A DNA stretch of 36,946 nt from Chloroflexota bacterium (GCA_030550295.1 JAUQPQ010000004.1:1-36946), one strand, 5' to 3'. Counted from the stretch's first letter, positions 28,774-36,790 are shown. Program-made: numbers and translations. Notes: generated from the sequence alone by a model not told the origin.

Positions 28774-29859
28774 ATGACCAGGAGTGGCATGCAGAAGGTA
28801 GAAATGGACGGCCTGCCGTCCATTAAAGTTGTAGGGGTGGGAGGGGGAGGATGCAACACCCTCAATCGCATGATCCGCGTAGGAGTAAAGGGCGCTGAGT
28901 TTATCGCTATCAACACCGATGCCCAGGCCCTTGCCCACTGTGAGGCATCCATCAAGCTGCGCATAGGGGACCGCCTCACTAAGGGCCTTGGGGTGGGAGG
29001 CGATCCTGAGAAGGGACGCCAGGCGGCGGAGGAGTCCCTGGAGGAAGTGAAGGAAGTCCTAAAAGGGGCCGACATGGTCTTCATCACCGCTGGCATGGGG
29101 GGTGGGACAGGGACTGGGGCTTCCCCCCTCATCGCCCAGGTGGCCAAGAATCTGGGGGCACTTACCGTGGCTGTGGTCACCCGTCCCTTCTCCTTCGAGG
29201 GGATGCGGCGGCGGCGCAACGCCGATATGGGCATCTCTCAACTCCAGGAAGAGGTGGACACCCTTATCGTAATACCCAACGACCGCCTATTGGCAGTCTG
29301 CGACCCCAAGACCACCGTGAGGGAAGCCTTTTTAATGGCCGATGAGATTTTGCGTCAGGGGATCCAAGGGATCGTCGACCTCATCGTAGTCCCTGGGGAG
29401 ATCAACCTCGACTTCGCCGATGTGAGGCGCATAATGGCCAACACCGGTACTGCCCTTATGTCCATAGGCTATGGGCGTGGCGACAACCGGGCAGTGGAGG
29501 CAGCGAAAGCCGCTATCCATAGCCCCCTTCTAGACGTAAGCGTTCACGGGGCTAAGGGGATCCTCTACAATATGGCCTCCTCAGGTGATCTGTCCATAGA
29601 AGAGCTGAACATGGCAGGGCAAGTCATCGCCGAGGTGGCCGACCCAGAGGCCGAAATCATCTTTGGCAACTCTATCGACCCCACCTTAGAAGATCAGGTC
29701 CGCATCACCCTTATCGCTGTCGGCTTCCCTTCTGGGCCGGCACATAACAGGGAGGCCTTGCCCCAAAGAGACCTGCAGCACCTCCCCCAAGAAGGCCAGG
29801 GGGAGCTATGGGATACTGACCTCCCATCCTTCCTGCGCCGCCATACCCAACTCCGGTAA
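28774..29859 (+). CDS. ftsZ: Cell division GTPase FtsZ
   Basis: IKVVGVGGGGCNTLNRMI, ITAGMGGGTGTGASPLIAQ, NLDFADVRRIMANTGTALMSIG; C-terminal peptide DLPSFLRR. RBS AGGAGGGGG upstream. Confidence 0.98.
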   Translation: MTRSGMQKVEMDGLPSIKVVGVGGGGCNTLNRMIRVGVKGAEFIAINTDAQALAHCEASIKLRIGDRLTKGLGVGGDPEKGRQAAEESLEEVKEVLKGADMVFITAGMGGGTGTGASPLIAQVAKNLGALTVAVVTRPFSFEGMRRRRNADMGISQLQEEVDTLIVIPNDRLLAVCDPKTTVREAFLMADEILRQGIQGIVDLIVVPGEINLDFADVRRIMANTGTALMSIGYGRGDNRAVEAAKAAIHSPLLDVSVHGAKGILYNMASSGDLSIEELNMAGQVIAEVADPEAEIIFGNSIDPTLEDQVRITLIAVGFPSGPAHNREALPQRDLQHLPQEGQGELWDTDLPSFLRRHTQLR

Positions 29860-29914
29860 CCTACCCTACCCCATCGCCCCCAAAAAGAGGGCCACTAACC
29901 CCCCTTTCCACATC

Positions 29915-29937
29915 CCTGTGGACAAGGTGTGGATATG
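29915..29937. promoter_or_regulatory. Bipartite DnaA-box-like element CCTGTGGACAAGGTGTGGATATG, with a third box-like site CTTTCCACA at 29904-29912
   Basis: TGTGGACAA (29917-29925), TGTGGATAT (29928-29936) and CTTTCCACA are each 8/9 to TTWTNCACA. Near-duplicate of 13806-13828. Confidence 0.45.
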
Positions 29938-29984
29938 CCACAAGATATTGGGTTTGGGGGGTTGACAAGGTCAAGATATTGTGG
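29938..29984. promoter_or_regulatory. Tandem NrdR boxes: CCACAAGATATTGGGT (29938-29953) and GGTCAAGATATTGTGG (29969-29984)
   Basis: Both contain CAAGATATTG, matching the NrdR-box core acaCwAtATaTwGtgt. Exactly 31 bp centre to centre, the classical NrdR spacing, directly upstream of nrdR. Confidence 0.9.
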
Positions 29985-29990
29985 TAGAGT
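29962..29990 (+). promoter_or_regulatory. Sigma70-type promoter of nrdR: TTGACA(29962-29967)-N17-TAGAGT(29985-29990)
   Basis: Perfect -35 hexamer, 17-bp spacer, 4/6 -10 hexamer. NrdR box 2 lies in the spacer. Confidence 0.75.
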
Positions 29991-30003
29991 TTTTACGTCT
30001 GGG

Positions 30004-30573
30004 ATGGAGTGTCCGTTCTGTGGGCATGGGGAATCGCGGGTAGTGGACTCGCGGCCGACGGTTGGTGGGGTGAGGAGGCGTCGCGAGTGTGTGGGGTGTG
30101 GTCGTCGTTTCACCACCATGGAGAGGGTAGAGCTAGAGGATGTCATGGTGGTGAAGAAGGATGGTCGGCGGGAGCCGTTCTCGCGGGAGAAGATCCTTGC
30201 TGGGGTTCGCAAGGCATGTGAGAAGCGTCCCATACCTACCGGCGCTCTGGAAGAGCTGGTGGAGCGGGTAGAACGGGAAGTCTACTCCTTGGGCAAGGCC
30301 GAGGTGCCGACGAGCTACATAGGTGATTTGGTGATGGATGGGCTTAGACAGCTGGACCGCATCGCTTATATCAGGTTCGCTAGTGTGTACCGGGCCTTCG
30401 CCGATGTGGACGAGTTGGAGCGTGAGTTAGAGGCCCTCAAGGCTGGTTGGCCTCGGCCTGATGTGCCCCCGGGACAGCTGGTGTTACTGCCTGAGGTAAA
30501 GGCCGCCTCAAGGTTGTCGGGACGTGGTGCGGCATCTTCGTGGAGCAGGCGGCGACGGGTTAGTAGGGGCTAA
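30004..30573 (+). CDS. nrdR: Transcriptional repressor NrdR
   Basis: MECPFCGHGESRVVDSRPTVGGVRRRRECVGCGRRFTTMERVE zinc ribbon plus ATP-cone (VVKKDGRREPFSREKILAGVRKACEKRPI...YIRFASVYRAF). Canonical MECPFC start at 30004, not the track start at 29929. Confidence 0.96.
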   Translation: MECPFCGHGESRVVDSRPTVGGVRRRRECVGCGRRFTTMERVELEDVMVVKKDGRREPFSREKILAGVRKACEKRPIPTGALEELVERVEREVYSLGKAEVPTSYIGDLVMDGLRQLDRIAYIRFASVYRAFADVDELERELEALKAGWPRPDVPPGQLVLLPEVKAASRLSGRGAASSWSRRRRVSRG

Positions 30574-30642
30574 GGGGCCATGGCGTTGGGACGGGGCCTT
30601 TTTTCAGCTTCAGGCTGAACTTCTTGTTGGGGGAGGTCTAAG

Positions 30643-33366
30643 ATGATAGAGGTAAGCTCAGACCAGTCGCTTCGCATCTCTCGCTTCTTCACGCGGCCAG
30701 GGGTAGACCCTTTCCAGGAGGTAGAGTGGGAGGAGCGTAACGCCGTCATTGAGGGCCCCGATGGCAAGCCCGTATTCCAGCAAGAAGGGGTGGAGTTTCC
30801 GGCCTTTTGGAGCCAACATGCTACCAACGTTGTCGCCTCTAAGTACTTCCGTGGCCAGCTAGGTACGCCCCAAAGGGAACGCTCGGTACGTCAGCTCATC
30901 TCGAGGGTGGTGGATACCATTACTTGCTGGGGCAGAGATGGAGGATATTTCGCCACTGAGGAGGAGGCGGAGACCTTCCGCCAGGAGCTTAAGTACCTTC
31001 TTTTGCACCAAATGGCTGCCTTCAACTCCCCTGTTTACTTCAACGTGGGTATAGAAGAGAGGCCCCAGTGCTCGGCCTGTTTCATCCTCTCGGTAGAAGA
31101 CAATATGGAGTCCATACTGGATTGGTACAAGACAGAGGGGAAGATTTTCAAAGGCGGCTCGGGATCTGGGATCAACCTCTCCTCCCTTAGGTCATCCAAG
31201 GAACCCCTCTCCTCTGGGGGCATGGCCTCTGGGCCTGTCTCCTTTATGCGGGGCGCCGATGCCATCGCTGGCACCATCAAGTCAGGTGGGAAGACGCGCC
31301 GGGCGGCCAAGATGGTAATCCTCAACGTGGACCACCCTGACATTGAGGAGTTCATCTGGTGCAAGGCGAAGGAGGAGCGCAAGGCGCGTGCCCTAGCCCA
31401 GGCCGGCTGGGATTCCTCTTTAGACTCTGACCTTTGGATATCCATCCAGTACCAGAACGCCAATAACTCGGTGCGCGTGACCGATGATTTCATGCGCGCT
31501 GTCATAGAAGACCGGGAGTGGCATACGCGCTATGTCACTACGGGCCAAATATGCTCCACCTACAGGGCACGCGACCTTTTGCGACAGATGGCACAGGCCG
31601 CTTGGGAGTGCGCTGACCCAGGCATCCAGTACGACACCACCATCAACGACTGGCATACATGTCCTAACTCGGGGCGCATCAATGCTAGCAACCCCTGCTC
31701 CGAATACATGCACTTGGACGACTCGGCCTGTAACCTGGCCTCCCTCAACCTCCTCAAGTTCCTGCGGGAAGACTATACCTTTGACGTTGAGGCCTTCAAG
31801 CGGGCAGTGGAGGTAATGATCACCGCCCAAGAGATCATCGTGGACAATGCCTCCTATCCTACCGATAAGATTGCGCGCAATGCCCACAACTATCGCCAGT
31901 TGGGGCTGGGCTACACCAACTTGGGGGCCTTGCTCATGACCCTCGGCTTGCCTTACGACTCAGAACAGGGGCGAGCGTATGGGGCGGCCGTAACTGCCCT
32001 CATGAGTGGCTATGCCTACGCCGTCTCGGCCCGCATCGCTGCCCGCCTGGGCCCCTTCCCAGGGTATGAGGCCAACCGGGAGCCCATGTTGAGAGTGATA
32101 AGCAAGCACCGAGAACACGCCTACCGTATCTATGAGCTGGGCCGCTACGGTCGCCTGGCCTCGGAGCCCGAACTTGGGGAGCCGGAATGGGCAGCCCAAG
32201 TACCGGGCCTTTTGGAGCTAGTGGCCGCTGCCCGCCAAAGCTGGGACGAAGCTCTTGCCCTAGGTAAGGCTCACGGCTACCGCAATGCCCAGGTGACCGT
32301 AATCGCCCCCACGGGGACGATCAGCTTCATGATGGACTGCGATACCACTGGCATTGAGCCCGAGCTGGCCCTGGTGAAATACAAGCTCCTGGTAGGGGGA
32401 GGGATGATGCGGCTGGTGAACCGGGCCGTTCCCAGGGCCCTGCAGCGGCTAGGCTACTCGCGCGACCAAATAGAGGCGATAGTGGCCTACGTAGAGGCCC
32501 ACGGCACCATGGAGGGTGCTCCTCACTTGCGAGAGGAACACTTGCCTGTCTTCGACTGCGCCTTCAAGGCGCCAGAGGGCCAACGTTTCGTCCACTGGAT
32601 GGGCCACATTCGCATGATGGGCGCCGTCCAGCCCTTTATCTCTGGCGCCATCTCCAAGACGGTCAACTTGCCCGAAGATGCCACGGTGGAGGATGTGGAG
32701 CAGGCCTTCGTTGAGGGATGGCGACATGGGCTAAAGGCCCTCTCCATCTACCGCAACGGTAGCAAGACCACCCAGGTGTTGGTGACCGAGCTCCAGGAGG
32801 AGAGGCCAAAGCCAGTGCGCCGTCGCCTGCCTGATACCCGTCAGTCCCTCACCCATAAGTTTGCGGTGGGAGGTCACGAGGGCTACATCACCGTAGGCCT
32901 GTATGAGGACGGCTTCCCTGGTGAGATCTTCATCACCATGGCCAAGGAGGGCTCCACCCTCTCCGGCATGGCCGATGCCTTTGCAACGGCCATCTCCTTG
33001 GCCCTCCAGTATGGGGTGCCCTTGCGCGACCTGGTCTACAAGTTCAGCCACATGCGCTTCGAGCCTTCTGGGCCCACTGGCAACCCAGAGATCCCCATAG
33101 CCCAGAGCATAGTAGACTATATCTTCCGGTGGCTCGGTTCCCAGTTCCTCTCGGACGAGGAGAAAGCAGAGCTGGGCATCGTCACCCCAGAGGTTCGAGA
33201 GAAGCTTGCCCGCCTCCAGCCTAAGCAGCTCCCCTTGCTGGAGGTAGCAAGGAATGGCCCCGCCCGTGACGATGCCCCACCCTGCCCCAGCTGTGGCTGT
33301 ATCATGGTGCGCCGGGGCGCCTGCTACTGCTGCGATAACTGTGGCACCACCACCGGCTGCAGCTAG
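30643..33366 (+). CDS. nrdJ: Vitamin B12-dependent (class II) ribonucleotide reductase, type with NPCSEY motif
   Basis: 907 aa. NSPVYFNVG, CSACFILSVEDN, NPCSEYMHLDDSACNLASLNLL, APTGTISFMMDCDTTGIEPELAL, KTVNLPEDAT; C-terminal [21 protein letters not shown] module and CPSCG...CCDNCG. RBS GGGGGAGG. Confidence 0.95.
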   Translation: MIEVSSDQSLRISRFFTRPGVDPFQEVEWEERNAVIEGPDGKPVFQQEGVEFPAFWSQHATNVVASKYFRGQLGTPQRERSVRQLISRVVDTITCWGRDGGYFATEEEAETFRQELKYLLLHQMAAFNSPVYFNVGIEERPQCSACFILSVEDNMESILDWYKTEGKIFKGGSGSGINLSSLRSSKEPLSSGGMASGPVSFMRGADAIAGTIKSGGKTRRAAKMVILNVDHPDIEEFIWCKAKEERKARALAQAGWDSSLDSDLWISIQYQNANNSVRVTDDFMRAVIEDREWHTRYVTTGQICSTYRARDLLRQMAQAAWECADPGIQYDTTINDWHTCPNSGRINASNPCSEYMHLDDSACNLASLNLLKFLREDYTFDVEAFKRAVEVMITAQEIIVDNASYPTDKIARNAHNYRQLGLGYTNLGALLMTLGLPYDSEQGRAYGAAVTALMSGYAYAVSARIAARLGPFPGYEANREPMLRVISKHREHAYRIYELGRYGRLASEPELGEPEWAAQVPGLLELVAAARQSWDEALALGKAHGYRNAQVTVIAPTGTISFMMDCDTTGIEPELALVKYKLLVGGGMMRLVNRAVPRALQRLGYSRDQIEAIVAYVEAHGTMEGAPHLREEHLPVFDCAFKAPEGQRFVHWMGHIRMMGAVQPFISGAISKTVNLPEDATVEDVEQAFVEGWRHGLKALSIYRNGSKTTQVLVTELQEERPKPVRRRLPDTRQSLTHKFAVGGHEGYITVGLYEDGFPGEIFITMAKEGSTLSGMADAFATAISLALQYGVPLRDLVYKFSHMRFEPSGPTGNPEIPIAQSIVDYIFRWLGSQFLSDEEKAELGIVTPEVREKLARLQPKQLPLLEVARNGPARDDAPPCPSCGCIMVRRGACYCCDNCGTTTGCS

Positions 33367-33463
33367 GCCGCACCTTTGGCCACTGCAGCCCACCTAGGCC
33401 CAGTCCGGGGGTTGGGGATGATGAGGTAGGGCAGAACCTACCGACGTCTGCGTCCCCGCCCCT

Positions 33464-33487
33464 GCCATGTTTAACATTGAACATGGC
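33464..33487. promoter_or_regulatory. 8-bp-arm inverted repeat GCCATGTT-taacattg-AACATGGC (operator, parS-like site or hairpin)
   Basis: Perfect arms read directly, in the nrdJ(1)-DUF488 intergenic region. The inner 16-mer TGTTTAACATTGAACA is 12/16 to the canonical parS TGTTTCACGTGAAACA. Confidence 0.45.
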
Positions 33488-33555
33488 CCTAGGGACGTTT
33501 TTCATTTTCCCCTCCCTTTATCACACCGCGCATACGGTGTCAAACTTCATCCTCC

Positions 33556-33584
33556 TTGATGGTGCAGCAGGGGAAGCATACAAT
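33556..33584 (+). promoter_or_regulatory. Sigma70-type promoter TTGATG-N17-TACAAT upstream of the DUF488 gene
   Basis: Hexamers at 33556-33561 and 33579-33584 with a 17-bp spacer. The ATG at 33593 is only 8 nt beyond the -10. Confidence 0.7.
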
Positions 33585-33592
33585 TTTGGCAA

Positions 33593-33958
33593 ATGGTGAA
33601 ACTTAAACGGGCCTATGAGCCCCCTTGTGCTGACGACGGTGAGCGCTTCCTGGTGGATCGACTTTGGCCTCGGGGGCTGAGGCGAGGGGAGCTCTCCCTT
33701 GCCGGCTGGCTAAAAGATCTAGCTCCAAGCGATGAGCTCCGCCGATGGTTCGGACATGACTCCACCAAGTGGCCCCAATTCTGTGAGCGCTACCGCCAGG
33801 AGCTGCAAATGCCAGAGAAGCAGGCCCTGCTGCGCATCCTGGCCCAGAAGGCTCAAGAGGGGACCGTTACCCTGGTCTACGCAGCTCAGGACAAGGAACA
33901 CAACAACGCTGTGGTTCTGAAACAACTCATAGACGAGATGATAGGGAGGGGGTCATGA
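33593..33958 (+). CDS. DUF488 family protein (YeaO-like)
   Basis: 121 aa. VKLKRAYEPPCADDGERFLVDRLWPRGLRRGELSLAGWLKDLAPSDELRRWFGHDSTKWPQFCERYRQEL...GTVTLVYAAQDKEHNNAVVLKQLI. Confidence 0.92.
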   Translation: MVKLKRAYEPPCADDGERFLVDRLWPRGLRRGELSLAGWLKDLAPSDELRRWFGHDSTKWPQFCERYRQELQMPEKQALLRILAQKAQEGTVTLVYAAQDKEHNNAVVLKQLIDEMIGRGS

Positions 33959-34407
33959 GCTGGCCTTATAGCGAGGCCGAGCTGTGCACGTTAGTAATAA
34001 GAGAAGCTGCCCATGCCATAATAGTCGCTGATAGAGAGGGGGTCATAAGGCTCTGGAACCGTGGTGCCGAGGAGCTCTTCGCCTATTCGGCCGAGGAAGC
34101 TTTGGGCCAGAGCCTTAACCTCATCATCCCCGAGAGGCACCGCCAGGCCCATTGGGAAGGTTACTACCGGGCGATGGCCAAAGGGCAGACCAAGTATGCC
34201 CGGGGCCAGCTCCTGTCTGTACCCGCCCTGCGAAGGGACGGCTCCCGCATCTCCGTTGAGTTCACTGTCGCCCTCTTGAAAGACGTTAACGGTGAGGTCC
34301 AGGGCATCGCTGCCGTTATGGCCGATGTCACCGAGAGATGGCAACGCGAGAAGGCTTTGCGGGAGCAGCTAGCCCAACTGGAGCGGCGCCTAGGGGAGAC
34401 GATGTGA
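33955..34407 (+). CDS. Stand-alone PAS-domain sensor protein (no recognisable output domain)
   Basis: 150 aa. AAHAIIVADREGVIRLWNRGAEELFAYSAEEALGQSLNLIIPERHRQAHWEGYYRAMAKG...VPALRRDGSRISVEFTVALLKDVNGEVQGIAAVMADVTERWQREKALREQLAQLERRL. ATGA overlap with DUF488. Confidence 0.9.
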   Translation: MSWPYSEAELCTLVIREAAHAIIVADREGVIRLWNRGAEELFAYSAEEALGQSLNLIIPERHRQAHWEGYYRAMAKGQTKYARGQLLSVPALRRDGSRISVEFTVALLKDVNGEVQGIAAVMADVTERWQREKALREQLAQLERRLGETM

Positions 34408-34459
34408 TAAGCCTCTGCCCCCCTGAGGCTGTTGGAGCTGAAAACTGCTAACGCAGTGC

Positions 34460-34465
34460 TATACT
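34460..34465 (+). promoter_or_regulatory. Extended -10 promoter element TGCTATACT for nrdJ(2), preceded by dyad ACTGC-taac-GCAGT (34444-34457)
   Basis: TG-n-TATACT, with a weak -35 (CTGAAA, 16 bp upstream). SD GAGAGGA precedes the ATG at 34487. Confidence 0.5.
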
Positions 34466-34486
34466 GGGACGGGGTGAGAGGAATAT

Positions 34487-36790
34487 ATGGCAGAGATAGC
34501 TCTGAGCGATAACGCCCGCATCGTTCTAGAGCGGCGGTATTTGGCCAAGGACGAAAGAGGGCGCCCCACAGAGACTCCGGAGGAGATGTTCCGGCGGGTG
34601 GCCCACAACGTGGCCCAGGCCGAGCTCCTCTATCAGCCTTTGGAAGATCATGCCCGTGCTGCCTATTGGGAGGAGGAATTCTATCGCCTTATGACTTCTC
34701 TGGAATTCCTCCCCAACTCCCCCACCCTCATGAACGCTGGCCGTGAGCTGCAGCAGCTGGCTGCGTGCTTCGTTTTGCCCGTGGAGGACTCCATAGAGGG
34801 GATATTTGAGACGATTAAGGAGACGGCCATCATTCACAAGACGGGCGGAGGCACGGGCTTCTCCTTTTCGCGCCTGCGGCCGGAAGGGGACAGGGTGCGT
34901 ACTACTATGGGCATAGCATCGGGCCCCGTCTCCTTCATCAAGGTCTTCGATGCCGCCACTGAGGCGATAAAGCAGGGGGGGACCCGGCGTGGTGCCAACA
35001 TGGGCATTCTTCACATCTCCCATCCCGATATAGAGAAGTTCATAACCCTTAAGGTAGACGGGCGCACTCTGCCCAACTTCAACATATCCGTAGCAGTGAC
35101 CGATGAGTTCATGGAGGCGGTGGAGGTGGGCAAGGATTTCCCGTTGGTGAACCCCCGCACGGGAGAGGTAGTGGCCCAAAGGCCAGCCCGACACCTGTTC
35201 GACCTCATAGTGGACAGCGCCTGGCAGTGTGGCGACCCTGGCCTGGTGTTCATCGACCGCATCAACGCTGCCAACCCTACTCCTCATCTGGGAAAGATAG
35301 AGGCCACAAACCCCTGTGGCGAGCAGCCCCTCTTGCCGTACGAGTCCTGCACCCTGGGCTCTATCAACTTAGGGAAGTTCGTCAAGGAGGAGGGGCAAAA
35401 GAGGCGCGTCTATTGGGAGAAGTTGGCCCAAGTGATACCCGTATGTGTCCGCTTCTTGGACGACGTTATCGACGTCAACCGTTATCCTACCCCCCGCATC
35501 GCTGAGGCCACCAAGAAGACGCGCAAGATAGGGCTAGGGGTAATGGGCTGGCACGATTTGCTCCTACGCCTGGGCATCCCCTACGACTCGGAAGAGGCCT
35601 TGGCCTTGGCCGAGGAGGTGATGGGTTTCATCCAGGACAAGGCCAACGAAGCCTCCCTAGCTCTGGCCGAGGAGAGGGGCACGTATCCGGCGTGGGAGGG
35701 CTCTCGTCACTATCCCCATTACCCCTATCGCAACGCCACCCGCACCACCATCGCCCCTACGGGTACTATCTCCATCATTGCTGGCTGCTCCTCAGGCATT
35801 GAACCTCTCTTCTCCCTCGCCTTCTACAGGCATCATTACCTAGACCCTGAAGATCCCAGCCGGATAACCCGCCTAAAGGAGGTGAACCCTTACTTCGTGG
35901 AGGTAGCCCAGAGGGAGGGATTTTACTCCGAGGAGCTGGTGGAGTTTTTGGCCCAGGGCGGCAAGTTGAGGGAGCGTCCTGAGGTGCCCGATTGGGCCAA
36001 GCGCCTCTTTGTGACTGCCTTGGACATAAGCCCCGAGGGGCATGTGCGGATGCAGGCTGCCTTCCAACGCCATACCGACAACGCTGTCTCTAAGACTATC
36101 AATTTGCCCAAGGACGCCACTAGGGAGGATGTGGCAGGGGCCTTCTGGCTGGCCTACCGAGAGGGGGTCAAAGGTATCACCGTCTTTCGCGAGGGGTCCA
36201 AGTTTATGGCCGTCCTATCCCACGCTACGGCCAATCTACCGGGGCCAGAACAAGAAGCTGGGCCGGTGGCTAAGGAATTAGGATCGCAGGTGCGCCGTCC
36301 CCTTCCCTACAGGGAGCGCCTGCCCGATGAGCGGCGCTCTATCACCCACAAGTTCCGGGTAGGGGAGCAGGAAGGCTACATAACGGTAGGGCTATATGAT
36401 GATGGGCGTCCTGGGGAGATATTCATAAAGATAGCCAAAGAGGGCTCTACCGTATCTGGGCTTATGGATGCCGTTGCCCTCCTCACCTCGGTGGCCCTGC
36501 AGTATGGCGTCCCGGCAGAAGAGTTGGCCCGCAAGCTGAAAAATACCCGTTTTGAGCCTTATGGCCCCACCAATAACCCTCGCATACCCTGGGCTACCTC
36601 GATAGTAGACTACATATTCCGGTGGCTGGAGATGAAGTTCTCGCAGCCGGGTGGGCCAGCAGAGCCGCTGGATCCTGCCATGCGCCCTGGAGAGCAGACG
36701 GGCATGACCTGCCCTGAGTGTGGTGCCCTTCTGATCTACCAGGAGGGCTGTCTTGTGTGCCGAAGCTGCGGCTATAACAAGTGCGGATGA
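34487..36790 (+). CDS. nrdJ: Adenosylcobalamin-dependent (class II) ribonucleotide reductase, type with [14 protein letters not shown] motif
   Basis: 767 aa. [105 protein letters not shown]-terminal [21 protein letters not shown] and CPECG...[10 protein letters not shown]. Confidence 0.95.
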   Translation: MAEIALSDNARIVLERRYLAKDERGRPTETPEEMFRRVAHNVAQAELLYQPLEDHARAAYWEEEFYRLMTSLEFLPNSPTLMNAGRELQQLAACFVLPVEDSIEGIFETIKETAIIHKTGGGTGFSFSRLRPEGDRVRTTMGIASGPVSFIKVFDAATEAIKQGGTRRGANMGILHISHPDIEKFITLKVDGRTLPNFNISVAVTDEFMEAVEVGKDFPLVNPRTGEVVAQRPARHLFDLIVDSAWQCGDPGLVFIDRINAANPTPHLGKIEATNPCGEQPLLPYESCTLGSINLGKFVKEEGQKRRVYWEKLAQVIPVCVRFLDDVIDVNRYPTPRIAEATKKTRKIGLGVMGWHDLLLRLGIPYDSEEALALAEEVMGFIQDKANEASLALAEERGTYPAWEGSRHYPHYPYRNATRTTIAPTGTISIIAGCSSGIEPLFSLAFYRHHYLDPEDPSRITRLKEVNPYFVEVAQREGFYSEELVEFLAQGGKLRERPEVPDWAKRLFVTALDISPEGHVRMQAAFQRHTDNAVSKTINLPKDATREDVAGAFWLAYREGVKGITVFREGSKFMAVLSHATANLPGPEQEAGPVAKELGSQVRRPLPYRERLPDERRSITHKFRVGEQEGYITVGLYDDGRPGEIFIKIAKEGSTVSGLMDAVALLTSVALQYGVPAEELARKLKNTRFEPYGPTNNPRIPWATSIVDYIFRWLEMKFSQPGGPAEPLDPAMRPGEQTGMTCPECGALLIYQEGCLVCRSCGYNKCG

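Noticed and set aside
28827-28851. G-quadruplex-like tract gtaggggtgggagggggagga at the ftsZ start
   Set aside because: Encodes the GVGGGGC nucleotide-binding loop of FtsZ; the fourth G-run is only GG.
29929-30003. Upstream extension of nrdR given by the ORF track
   Set aside because: It would code through the NrdR boxes and promoter; the conserved protein starts at MECPFC (30004).
30574-30642. Cobalamin riboswitch ahead of nrdJ(1)
   Set aside because: The gap is only about 70 nt and no B12-box-like conserved core was seen.
32731-33393. 220-aa antisense ORF in nrdJ(1)
   Set aside because: Mirror of conserved RNR C-terminal coding sequence; low-complexity composition, no domain.
33464-33510. 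Rho-independent terminator of nrdJ(1)
   Set aside because: The dyad has an 8-nt loop and the T-run begins about 10 nt after the stem; a poor fit, so kept as operator/parS-like instead.
34526-35287. 253-aa antisense ORF in nrdJ(2)
   Set aside because: Fully antisense to a well-supported NrdJ, with no recognisable motifs; a codon-bias shadow ORF.
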